Source of the DNA: Gorsachius magnificus
Taxonomy: Eukaryota > Chordata > Aves > Pelecaniformes > Ardeidae
Direction: 5' to 3'
Length of the DNA stretch: 64,000 nucleotides
Assembly (NCBI GenBank): GCA_034008185.1
Contig: CM067086.1
Location: forward strand, 36,805,007-36,869,006
Part shown: positions 1 to 10,634 of the stretch, piece after piece
Numbering within the stretch: the stretch's first letter is position 1
Layout: every line of letters starts with the position of its first letter
Notes under the pieces: generated by a model
What the model was told of the DNA's origin: nothing
Seen by the model: only the letters and a program-made list of their open reading frames with translations
The model's database searches: none
Position numbers and translations under genes: made by a program

Positions 1-264
1 ACTGTACTCTCTGCGGTGTGTGCAGGGGAACTGGCATGGTACTTGATTCCCCTGCAGAACTGGCTGACCATGTGGTGGCTACCTGATCAACCAAAAAATT
101 GCACTGCTGGGTATTTTGATATTCCCCATAACATCTATCCTAACCAAAAGGTGTTGCTTAGATGGGGATAGCCGAGCACCGTCCTAATTAGTGAGTGCTG
201 ATCTCTTCTCAGCCCTCCCACTGCTCTGTCCTATTGACCCAGATGCAAATGTTAGAAGTCTTAC
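1..264. other. non-coding, nothing distinctive
   Basis: AT-leaning single-copy-looking sequence. I see no repeat, hairpin or open frame that stands out before the GC-richer patch that begins near 265. Confidence 0.5.
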
Positions 265-435
265 CAAATCTTATTCTTGCTCTGACCAGCAGCTAGTGCG
301 ATGATCTGGAGCTTTACATGGGCATTGACTCTGGAGTCTGAAATAGCTGCAGCAGTCAGGGCAGAAACCCCTGCCACAGCCATTGAATCCTTCCTGGAAG
401 CAGGTAGCTGCTCTGAGATGCAGACAGGCATTTCT

Positions 436-460
436 CCCCCTCCCCGCCCCCTGCCCCCCC
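436..460 (-). other. G-quadruplex-forming motif
   Basis: The plus strand holds C-runs of 5, 4, 5 and 7 separated by only 1, 1 and 2 bases (436-440, 442-445, 447-451, 454-460). The minus strand therefore has four G-runs of at least four with minimal loops, which more than satisfies the usual G-quadruplex rule. The run is seen directly; folding in vivo is inference. It sits a few bases beyond the high-coordinate edge of an exon-like stretch (265-412, minus strand), so if that strand were transcribed it would lie in the preceding intron. Confidence 0.8.
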
Positions 461-784
461 TTGTTCTCATCTTTCATCAGGACTATGTCACAGATGCAGT
501 GACAATTATTTTTCCTGCCTGATAGATTTCTTTCCAGTTTAATGTGATAAGTTAACATTCCTTCTTAAGTTACTTGTACAGACAGTACTGGCTGTGACAG
601 TTTTTCTAGGGAACAGGGGTGCACAGCTCTTCCAGTTCCTTATCACAGCATGAGCCTAAATGTTTCCTCAGTCCTTCTAGTACACTTAGGAAGAAATCCT
701 CTGCAGAGAATTAATATGGATACAACAGATAAATCAGAGAAGAATTAATCCTGACAAAAAGTTATACACATGATTTCTTACTAC

Positions 785-820
785 TTTTTTTTTCTTCTTC
801 TTCTTCTTTTTCTTCATTTC
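785..820 (+). repeat. poly-T / (TTC)n microsatellite
   Basis: A run of nine T is followed by five TTC-type units and further T/C interruptions. It is a simple repeat of the kind that varies in length between individuals. Confidence 0.85.
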
Positions 821-2238
821 TTTATTGTTTTTACCATTCAAACTTCTGGGTTACAGAAACTGAGAAGCGAGAATTCAGGTGCAATGTAAACAGAAGGAGT
901 TCTTTAAGCTGACTGTGCTGGCCAAATAACAAGCTGGGTCTTGCTAAGGAACACTCTAAATCTCAGATTGGGTTAAACAATCTTGCAACATGTTGTTGCC
1001 CACATTATAAATAGTCCTGGTAAGGTCAGAGCTGAAATGTATTGGAAATAAAGCAAGTAACTGTAACTTCTCTGTGTGACATAGTATAAATAACAATTAA
1101 ATGTTTAAAACAAGGGAGTTGGAAAAGTGATGTTCTCTTTTTTGAGCACAGGCATGCTTCATAATCCCAAACAACACATATATAAGTGCAGGCTACTGTT
1201 TGTAAGGGTTTCTGCTTTTGTGGACAAGTGGGAGATTGAGAATTAGACAATCAGAGAGGAAATGTTGAGAAAATACCATGCACAAAGAGGGCTGTAGAAT
1301 GCATCTGCAGAAAGATCTGAAATAACAAAAAAGAAAGGAAAAAGCAGCTTGGGATATAGTGCTGTCAACAAAATGCTTCCTTCCTGTTGTTTTCCTCAGG
1401 CACTCAGGGAGCCAGAGATGTATATGTTCATTATCAGTAAACAGAATTAACACCAAGGATGTAATTTTTTTTCTGTTGATGAAAAAACCCCACAAAACTC
1501 TGAATATTTGTTGGTTATTCAGGTACAAAACCAGTAACGTTGTCTAAACCAGCAGCTTGTCTGGAGTCCACACTTTCCTTACAGAGTCTATAAATTGTTA
1601 CAGTGGGAAATTAAACATTTCCAAGCTTATAACTTTTTTCTAAATTTTGTCATTTTCTGGGTCATGTCCAGAAAGGCTGTCAAAGACACTTGGGTTATGT
1701 TAACATTCCCCCATGCATTCCTATGAGGAGTGGCCCTTCCAAGGCAGTTCAATAAACAGATAAATCAAGGGAAGACATTCATAGGCATATCAACAGTGGG
1801 ATATTTAATATAAGTTACAACTTCCTCTCTTCACACTAGCAAGCTGTTAATAGCATTCGATTCTTCTGCTGCAAAATTATACATTAATTTTTAAAGGATA
1901 GCTCTAGACAAGTGAAAAATTGGCAACGTATCCTTCTATGAATTTATTTTTAAATTGTTTTCCCAGTTGCAGGGCTGGCTGTTTCACATTTTAATAAATA
2001 TATCATTCAAATTAGCAAGAGTCATATGAGCCTAAATTGGGTTTTGAACAGGAGAATTCAAATGACAAAAATTGGCTAGGTTGCTGCTTGTTTTTTGTTC
2101 AGCTCACCTTTACAAAGTGACCATATGTTATATCTTCATTTCTTGGCAACTGTAAGAGTTGCATGCAGATACAGTCCTTCTGTTGATACTCTCTTTTCAT
2201 TGTAGTGCTTCTGTCTAGAGGTGTCATTTTGTGAACAG

Positions 2239-5200
2239 CTGTAATGTTGTTATTAAAAGCAATACATATATTTTAAAACAAAATAGTAGACATATGTGCC
2301 TACTGTCAATGCAAGCAAGTCTATCTAAATGTCATGTCGAGTGTTGCAATGGCTGGAAAACAAAGCTGCTTTCTCCCATTTGCATTTCTGAAATCAATTT
2401 TGTGCAGACTTACAATCTGTCTGCTTAAGAAAACCTATTCTGGGAGACGCTCAGGTATGAACTTGGCACACGTAGCTAGAGATACAGAACTTGATTCTTC
2501 ACTGCCTTGATCCCTTTATAACCAGTTACCCCTGTGGAAAATAGGTAGAAAACACAACTGTTCATTTTCAGTAATATGGCACACTCATTTTTCGTAAGTG
2601 ATGACACAAGATACAACTAATTTAAGTAATGAAGAGTGTTTTATTTGATGTTTTCATTAGAAGTGTTTGGCAATTCTAGCACTATCTTTAAGTAAAGCCC
2701 CCTGATACCATAATGGTGTGATTTCTAGGATGTGGGGTCAACTAGGGTAAGGTTATGATATTTTGAACTTAATTTTAAAACCTACAAAATGCTGTTGATT
2801 TTCAGATCAGGTTACAGTTTTTGATATTCTTGTTTATGACTGTCTAAAAAATCTTTGATTAGAAGAACATTAATTTTCTAATTGTGTAGTAAAATACCTG
2901 ATTATCATCTTATGCTGTTGGACAAATGACATCTATGAAATTATTACAGATTTATGCTACAGTATTTTTATTTTATTTCATTTTACTTTAAATTTTGAGC
3001 TGCATATCAAACTAAAAAGTCAATTGTTGGTTACATGTGCAAATGCACATTTCTGGCTGCTAGAGTGTAGTATGAACATCTGGACTGTAGATTCATAAAT
3101 ACCATACAGAAATAAATATGTCATTTGGCGGACTTTTAGATCACTAAGAATCTAGTATCTCCAAAAGCGAATGGAGATGGGAGTAACACAACTGATTTCA
3201 GAGTAATTTGGTGGTTTTTGCTACCACCAGCCACAACTTGAGTATTACCAACAGAAATTTCCCTCCTAACAGGGGACCTGGCAAAGCTAGTTTTCTACAT
3301 CTCCACAGAAGAGGTCATCATGTTCAAATGCGCAGCTAGAAGAGTTTGGCTTCTTTACAGGCAAATCTAAATAAAACCTTATGACGAGTGTATCTAGACT
3401 AAATGGTCTTCCTCTGAGAATCCTCAAGACTGCATCGGCTTCTGTGTTACAGTATCCTTAGTAGTGGTTCCCTGACTTAAAGAAAACTATAGATAAAGAT
3501 ATTCATAAAAGAGGAGACTGGGGGGAGCGGGAAAGAATCCAAATATTTTTGGACACCATAACTGTTGTGTTTTTGTCCTTTTAAAATTCTCAGACTTAAG
3601 TTTAATAGGATTTATTTTTTTCCTTCAGCATATGCTAAGTTTATTAGATCCCCTCCCATGTATAAATCTGGCATATCAAACCACAGTTTGCATTGTCAGC
3701 TCCTGTGAGTGAAATCTATTGCAGTTACAGAGCTGTCCTGCTTTTGCCTTTGTAGCAACTTTCAGACCACAATAACCATCATCAGTTTAAAGCAGGCAGA
3801 TCCATTACATTTCCTCTGTTCCTACAACCCCACATTAAGCTAATATTATCTATTTCCCAAGTGAAAAAAAGCCCTTCCAGTCCTATCAATTATTAATTCC
3901 TTGCTTGCAGCTAATGTTTTGTTTGAATTATTTAAATGCATCTTCATTTATCAATAAACATAAAATGTTAAACAAAGAATACTGATGAAGGGCATTATTT
4001 AACATAACATTTTATGAGATTATTTCAAGCGCCTTTTTTGATTTATTAGCACAATATGTTTTATAATTATTTTTCCGTTTCTAAAAACAAAACAAAACAA
4101 GAAACACCATGTTTCTGGGTATCATCAAGAGATTTGGAGGCTTACTGAGTGCTTTCAGGACTCTTACATTTTGGTCTAGTTCCTCAAAAAAAAGAGATAA
4201 ATTCCCAATCCATTTGCTAAGAAAATTCAAGACATGGTTAAGATTGAAGATGCCTGTGATTTATTATGAGAATAACAGTTACTGAAGTTCACTTTAGCCT
4301 CTGTTTCTTTTTTTCCAGTTGCAGCCATTGTGTCAGAAACAGAACGACAACAATGCCTATTGTTAAAAGACTTGAAATTAAAACAATTGAGGTGAAAGAA
4401 CAATAAGTGGTCCATTGTTTTTATTACCTTGATGTGCCTGTCATGGTTTTAAAATAATAAGGACAATAGTCAGGTAACTGAAATAAAGTCAGTATTATAA
4501 TATTGATGATTTAATTCAAACTTACTCTGTCAATTTAACTAACCCCTGCTTAATACAGAACATTTTTTAAAATGCCGCTTTTTTTTCTCCTGTTTTGTTA
4601 TAGAATAAATTAAAATAATTTAAATTAATTAAATGAATATCACAGGCATATGAAAGTGATATTTCTTGAAGTTAACAGAATACTTAAGACTATAGCTAAA
4701 TGTCCACTGTGCCCCTTTACCTTCAGGTGTATAATTTTCTCTGTTGCTACAAAACCATTCAGAAGCTCAGAGAAAAGAGCAGATGAGTCATGACCTTCAG
4801 ACAAAATCCTGATCATATACCAAAGATTTTTAACAAAAGTGCCTTCAAAAGACTTCTCCTTTTCTGTAACAGAGAATATTGTAGGATTTCTTTGGTAATC
4901 CAGATTATATAATGAAGAGATTATGTCTGTGGTTTCAATATCAATGTTTATCTTTCCAGTTTATCACAACTCTCATCTACTGAAAAAATTCCTTTCAAAT
5001 AATTGCTTATGACCATTTGATACCATCTCAGTAAAGGTGTCAAGAGTGATCTAGGTCCTATTGTATTACGCACGTATAAAAAGTTTACTTTCCCTGAGGG
5101 TTGTTGGTCACCTAGCAAGACAGACAACAGGTGAAAGTCAGGAAGTGTTAACTGCCCAGTTTTATGATGAGCAGGTAAGGTACAGAAGTTCCGTACACAC

Positions 5201-6149
5201 TGAATAGTTCTGCTGATTAGAAGTATAGTATGAAGAATTTCTCATGGTAATAGGCTATGATATTGGATACAAATGGTGGTGGTGGCTCCAAACTACATTC
5301 ATGACTTTTAACCTTGTAGAACTGTTGTTTCCCCCTTGTCTTCCCACCATAAGCTAGAAAAAGTTCTGTATATTTTTGTATATAATTTGATTTTAAAGAG
5401 TAGAAAAACATCCAGATGTCTGAAAAATGATCCTGAGGTACAGGGTAGCAGAGAGAATTTCTAAAAGATTTTTTTTAATGCAATAATTTTCACTTTCAAT
5501 TACCCAAGCAGCCCAAGCTGCATTGCTGAATGGAGCAGTACTTTGTCAGAGGCAAACTTTGAAAATTCATACTAAATATACTTTATATTAGTTTGCTGTG
5601 AAGATATTTCAGGTTAACTTCTACAACTGACTTGGCTGTATACAATTAATATTGATATTAATATCCTATCGAAAAACTGGTTCAGCATTGATGCTCTCTA
5701 TGTGTAAGGTGTCTACAAATGTGAACCAAGAATCCAGAACTACAGAACCAAAGATACAGTGTATGCTGCTAAAATATAGGCTCATTACTGCACTGTAAAT
5801 TGTTCACTCAAAAGAGGCACAAATATGGGATATTTAGAAACAAAGTAACTTGCCTATTTGAGCTTCCAAGTATAGTTACAGAAATAACTTAATTTCTAAC
5901 ACTGAAATGCTTTGATAATGGATAAAAGATTAAATTTATTAAACCTACACATTGAAATAAAGAAATTTTTAATGAAACATAGAGCATTTTGAGTATAACA
6001 GCAGTATTTATTGCTTGGAAAAATGTTAACTATACCTTAAACACATTATTATGTCTGGTAATGTGCAGGTAATACTTCAGGGAAAAAACCCAGTAGATTA
6101 CACTAGAAAATTGTATCATTTTTCTCTTGGCAGTTTGAACCATATACTC
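2239..6149. other. non-coding stretch, AT-rich
   Basis: No gene was recognised. It contains a homeodomain-motif-dense block at 3640-4080 (listed separately), an (AAAAC)n-like patch near 4083-4105 and a TAAT-rich palindromic patch near 4610-4640. Immediately below this stretch, at 2108-2238 on the minus strand, is a 43-codon open stretch followed by a donor-like AAG|GTGAGC. I treat that stretch as an exon hypothesis only (see findings). Confidence 0.5.
3640..4080. promoter_or_regulatory. candidate conserved non-coding element, homeodomain-motif rich
   Basis: The block is dense in TAAT-core and related sites (for example TCAATTATTAATT near 3886, CAGCTAATG near 3908, TTTATCAATAAA near 3946). 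It has unique, non-repetitive texture and no long open frame. This is typical of developmental enhancers in vertebrate gene deserts. AT-rich DNA also produces TAAT cores by chance, and conservation cannot be judged without an alignment, so this is a weak regulatory call. Confidence 0.22.
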
Positions 6150-6235
6150 ATGGAAAGGTTGATTGAAAGGAACTACTGGAAGTCTAGTCCAATTTACTGT
6201 TCAAAGTGGGATTATCACCACCATCTTTGAGTTTC
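6150..6235 (-). mobile_element. CR1 LINE 3'-end fragment, degraded
   Basis: The plus strand reads as the antisense of a CR1 3' region. Pieces such as 'gaaaggaactactggaagtc', 'tagtccaatttactg' and 'ttcaaagtggg' match the avian/crocodilian CR1 consensus pattern (ggaacctctggaggtctagtccaacctcctgctcaaagcaggg) with scattered substitutions. The element therefore lies on the minus strand, with its 3' end at the lower coordinate. The match fades beyond about 6235. It is a short, old, 5'-truncated copy, as is usual for CR1, and cannot be mobile. Confidence 0.7.
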
Positions 6236-7009
6236 ACAATTTTCCCTGGAATACATATATTAGGCGAGATTAGGGATGCAGTGGATCTACAGAGTGCTTT
6301 AGGTAGAAAGCTGGTTTACTATTTTTGTTTCATTGTTTTTCTTATGCATTCTCATATTTTAGTTTTCCATTTCTTCCATTTGACTGCTGAGGTTTGGTCC
6401 TCAGCACTGATAACAACCTCAGCTGAGGGCTGCAATACCTCATCCAACTCAGTGTTGTGCTGAGTAGGGAGGGCTCTGTAAGGAGAAGGTGCATTGCTGC
6501 TATTGTCTAATGCAGTTCCCCAAGCCATATCATCTGCATTCAAGAACCGGTCACATAGGATGTGTCTGCTTTGAATTATTACCCATAACATAAGAATATG
6601 GCAGAAGTCAGTTCTGAAGGTTCTCATGGGAGGTATATCTGTGAAGCTGTCCTCTCCCTCCAGGTGTAAGGGTGTCAGAACACCGAGTACGTACATGACT
6701 CCCAGACTCCTCCTAGACACCGGCGAGCATCATCACAGCTTTGATTCCATTCCCAGAACTACTAATCTCCCACATCAATATTTCCTGGAACAGGACCGCA
6801 ATGTTGAAAAGCTGGCTGGCTGTTGCTGTAGGCAATAACTCATGGAAAATGCAAAGCAGAGCGTTAGCCTACCTGCAAGTGTGGGCATGGGAGTGGGATG
6901 TGGGCACCCTCCCGTCTCCACCAGAAGGTAGCATGTTAGTAGATTCATGCCTACCCCTGTTCAAAAAGCTTTTCAGTGTTATTTATCAATTTACGTGACT
7001 CTTTAAAAC

Positions 7010-7270
7010 CATGCTACATTAGTTAATTCCTATATTACGGTGAAATTCCTATGGAAGTACATATTACAGCCACATTAATATCACATTAGCTCATCGTGAT
7101 TAATGTTATTGCAATGAATGAATTAATAATGATTTGCCTCTTTACCAAGTTTTTTTTTTTACTTTGACATGAAGAGGATCCATGGCATTGATTATCACAA
7201 ATATAATGGATTGATTCATCATTTATGGGAAAAGAGGCTGCTCTTCCCATAAAGCTTATTCATTTATTGC
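7010..7270. promoter_or_regulatory. candidate conserved non-coding element with paired TTTATGG sites
   Basis: The block contains repeated TAAT/ATTA cores (GTTAATTCC, TTAATATCACATTAG, GATTAATGTTATT, GAATTAATAATG). At 7222-7253 there is a near-perfect inverted repeat whose arms both carry TTTATGG, the motif bound by posterior HOX and CDX proteins; the arms are 15 and 13 bases around a GCTG spacer. The motif content is seen directly. Enhancer function is inference from its similarity in texture to known gene-desert elements. Confidence 0.28.
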
Positions 7271-8715
7271 TTTTTTCCCCCCTCCTTTCCTCAGTAGATG
7301 TATTATCTTGGGCAGGAATTCAAACCATCTATAGATCATTCACAGGAGTCAACTCAGCTTCAAGTACTGTGACTTGAACGCCAGCTGTGAGAGAATGAAT
7401 GGAACTCAGGTGAATGAGTTGTCGCGCATAAACTCTGCCAGGAAAGGAGACAGTTATCCTAGGGAATGAAGGTTAGGCGTTAATGGCTGCCCTCTGTACA
7501 GTGAGACTAGGTGCTTTGCAGCTATTTAATTGTGGGTAAAGGTGATCTACCAGCATACGTTGTGACCCCCATGTATGCAAAAGCAGTATGATATCCAATG
7601 CTGCTGCTTTTGCCCAGCTGAAGGGCAAGGGTTTATGTTCTCACCCAAATGCGAAGTTATAGAAATCAGTCTTTTGATTGGTACTGTGCTCTTATTACTA
7701 GAGGGTGGTCAGTATATGTACACTGTGAGCTTGATTATATATTTAGAGATTTCCTTGTTAGTAACCACTTGGGCTTACTTGTCATCACAGTATTTTGTGA
7801 TTATCTTAAAATTGATAGTTTTGCCACTATTTTTTCTGCTGTCAATTTAATTTGCTCTCAGAGATCACATCAACAGATACAGTTTGGAGCCTCCAGATGT
7901 GGGAAAGCTAGAAATATAGGGAAAGGATTCACAGTGGCATCCAGCTGCTCACTCCAGTCACACCATACATCCTACTTTTGTGAGGGTGTATGATAAAGGG
8001 GCAAATTTTTAATGCCAGTTGTGGCATTAGGTTCTTATTGACAGTATATTTAAGATACACATTTAAGTGACTAGCATATTTTAAATCTTTCGCTATTCTG
8101 ACTTGAGTTATTTAAATTTTAATTCTTCCTCAAATTTCTGGTGAAAATTTAATTGGAAAAAGATCTCAGTGAGAAAAAATTGTAAATATATCAAGATTTA
8201 CATATGAAATATAATTTCAACAAAAATAATTCCAAAATACTGACTTTGAATGATATGAAGTTATCTTGCTGTTTCTTAAGATTTTCTTTTCCGAAGTCCA
8301 CCACATGCTGATAAAAATTCTTAATATGATCTATCAGTAGATGTTATGTACCTTGATGTTGTATTTTGCATATATAACCTGATTTTCCCCACCTTTATTA
8401 TTCTTCCTGATTTATACAGGGAGCCTTTTAAAATACTTCTCAGCTATACAAAAAAGAAATATAAGCAGTCTCATAAATGCCTGTGAATATTCCACATATC
8501 CAAAGTTAAAAAAATTAAAATAAAATATGACTGGAGAAAGTTTTGTTTTGCATATTGTTTCCAAAAGTCAGAAAACCATATGGTTCACCACATTGCAAAT
8601 GAATATTTTTCTGATGGAGAGGGTCATATAAAGGGCACTTCCAACTCAAACTGAGAGTTTAGGAATTCACTGAAAACCTATAAATTAATAGTAAAACAAA
8701 TCATGTGATTTTTCT

Positions 8716-8761
8716 TTGAAGGTCCAGTCTGACCTTCAAGCTCTGAATGCAGAGCTTTTTT
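8716..8761 (+). other. two back-to-back hairpins ending in a T-run
   Basis: The first hairpin has a 9-bp perfect stem (8716-8724 with 8731-8739) around a 6-base loop. It is followed by an 8-bp perfect stem (8738-8745 with 8750-8757) around AATG, overlapping the first by two bases, and a run of six T (8756-8761). The shape resembles an RNA polymerase III terminator region or a small-RNA remnant. No A/B box or known small-RNA sequence was recognised upstream, so the function is unknown. Confidence 0.45.
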
Positions 8762-9266
8762 GCAATTACATTCTGCACTATTAGAAATTAAAGTAATCTG
8801 GCACCTATAAATGAAAATTCAATGTGGTATTTTGATGACTGTTTAAAAAATAATTTCAGAATAACATTTCACTGTAAAATCATGTATTATTTCACTGTGC
8901 AGGTGAATTCTTTTAATATTGTGTTCACACTGTTTCCAAGTGTTTCTTTAAACCTCTGAGAACAGTTCATTTAATCAAGTTCTCAAAAAAGAGGATCATA
9001 TAACACTCTCAGATACATCCATGTAAGTCCAGATTGACACCTCAGAAGATACTTATTGCTGTGGATTCACATTAATATAAATGAGAAAGGCACCAGGGAT
9101 TTCTCTGCTACTAATTACTCACCCTCTCCTAGTCTCTTCTTGTCCACAATTATTATACATGTCTCTAGGTTCACGTAATAGTTTGTATACTGACTCTTCA
9201 GGACAAATACGCAAATGGATCAAACACGTGTAGTGGTAGGAGAAGCATTTAAACTTTACAGCTTAC

Positions 9267-9343
9267 CTCTCCCTCAGACCTTATCTGCACAAATGACTGA
9301 AATCCAGTTGTCTCTAATGAATTTTTTAGTTGTTTCTCATGGT
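9267..9343 (-). CDS. candidate internal coding exon, unrecognised protein (low confidence)
   Basis: On the minus strand a long pyrimidine tract (about 9344-9375) ends in AAG at the exon edge and 77 bases follow. The end is a near-consensus donor, GAG|GTAAGC. One frame is open throughout (25 codons, phase 1 in, phase 0 out) and begins HEKQLKNSLE; the other two frames are closed. It contains no motif I recognise. Both splice signals are among the best in the window, but an open 25-codon frame between such signals is expected by chance now and then in 64 kb. It may be a pseudo-exon. Confidence 0.17.
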
Positions 9344-10602
9344 CTTGAGTTTAAAAGGAAGGGAAGGGAAAGTGGTAGAAATATACCAGTCTTTTTGTGT
9401 GAGATTTATTAGCCCTATTTCTGGTGAAGAGGCTTAGACTAGCCCTACAGAAGTCTCAAGGTACAGACTAGAGCAGTGATCTCCATTCTCCCCTGGCCTG
9501 TAATCAACGCTGCTTGAAAACAAATATGCTGTGAAAACCTCTTTGCTTTACTTGTCAAGCTGGAACAGAGTGGCAGTGACTGCACAGGACTGTTAGCAAC
9601 ATCAGAGGATGGTGTTGGTTGGGTTTTTTTTTCCTATGTGAACTTTGGCTTTTGAACACCATTTTAGTAAGAGGATACTTATCCATTTACTATGCTTTTT
9701 TAAGAGCCAGACATTCTTTCTCCTTCCCTAGAATCTCATCGAATTTCAAAATGGATTAAACTTATTAAAACATCTTAGACTTTTCCCTTAATTTGGCATT
9801 ATTTTAGTTACTGCTCTATTTTATAAACATTTTCAGTTGGATTGTTTAGTCTCCCTGGCTGAAAGAAATCAGGGAGAACCATCTCTTCTGCAGCACATGA
9901 TACAATGTGAGGAGGTTTTGGTTCTGGTTTTTTCCTGTAGTAATTTTCCAGGCCACAGATATGGCAAAGCTACAGGAATACATTATGTCAGCTTATTCTA
10001 TGGATCAGCCTACTGCAATGTTTGTACTAAACTCTCTTCCTGCATCTTAGAGCAACCCCAGACAGCAACTAGGCATTATGTTTAGGATTACAGTCAACAC
10101 CAGTGGATATTCGTGTTGTTCCATTAGCCACAAAGTAGGCTCGAACTACCTTTAGCAGTGAAAGAGACTGCCACTTCGGTGTAGAACCAACTCCACAGAT
10201 TCTTGGCGCAAATTCTGACCTCTGTCTAGGAGAATATAGGAGCAATAAATGACTACACAGTTCGAGCAAAACCCCATAGCTAAGAAAGAATACATGGCTG
10301 AGCTATCCTTGAAGTAGGATATCTGGAAGGCAGCACTACAGCAGAATATAACGTGAAGCTACAAGGATAGTCACCTACAAAACAGCACATCAGCAGCCTA
10401 AAAAGGCCAATATCTACTGCAGCATGGAACTTGAATGACTTTTTTGTACATTGTCATCTTGTTTTGTTGACATCCTAGAAGCTGATTGCTCATGAAATGT
10501 AATGTAAGCATGAGGCCATGATATATGAATTGCCTGTTTCTTTATGGGAATATTCAAATGTAGACTCCCCTGCAAAAGAAAAGAAAAAATTACAGGCCAT
10601 AG

Positions 10603-10634
10603 CCTAGGACGTAACCTTCCTAGGACATAACCTT
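10603..10634 (+). repeat. 16-bp tandem duplication (2 copies)
   Basis: CCTAGGACGTAACCTT is followed at once by CCTAGGACATAACCTT, with one mismatch. It is a small local duplication. Confidence 0.85.

Larger units (their letters stand above)
413..2107. other. non-coding stretch with T/TTC microsatellite
   Basis: Apart from the C-rich run at 436-460 there is a poly-T plus (TTC)n tract at about 785-820. A pyrimidine tract ending in CAG at about 1357-1399 resembles a splice acceptor, but only short conflicting frames follow it. The rest is AT-rich sequence without recognisable content. Confidence 0.5.
6236..9266. other. non-coding stretch with enhancer-like block and small hairpins
   Basis: 6352-6475 (minus) is an exon look-alike, discussed under rejected items. 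6650-6730 is locally GC-richer with several CpGs. 7010-7270 is homeodomain-motif rich with a hairpin, and 8716-8761 has two adjacent hairpins with a T-run; these are listed separately. No recognisable gene. Confidence 0.5.

Noticed and set aside
6352..6475. Minus-strand terminal-exon look-alike (ACCTTCTCCTTACAG acceptor, 40 codons to a stop, peptide with an acidic then Lys/Trp-rich end)
   Set aside because: The splice acceptor is good, but no partner exon has the required phase 2 nearby. It lies beside a CR1 fragment, and the peptide matches nothing known.
9470..9495. 'agagcagtgatctccattct', similar to hAT/Charlie terminal repeats
   Set aside because: No matching inverted terminal repeat found and the similarity is short.
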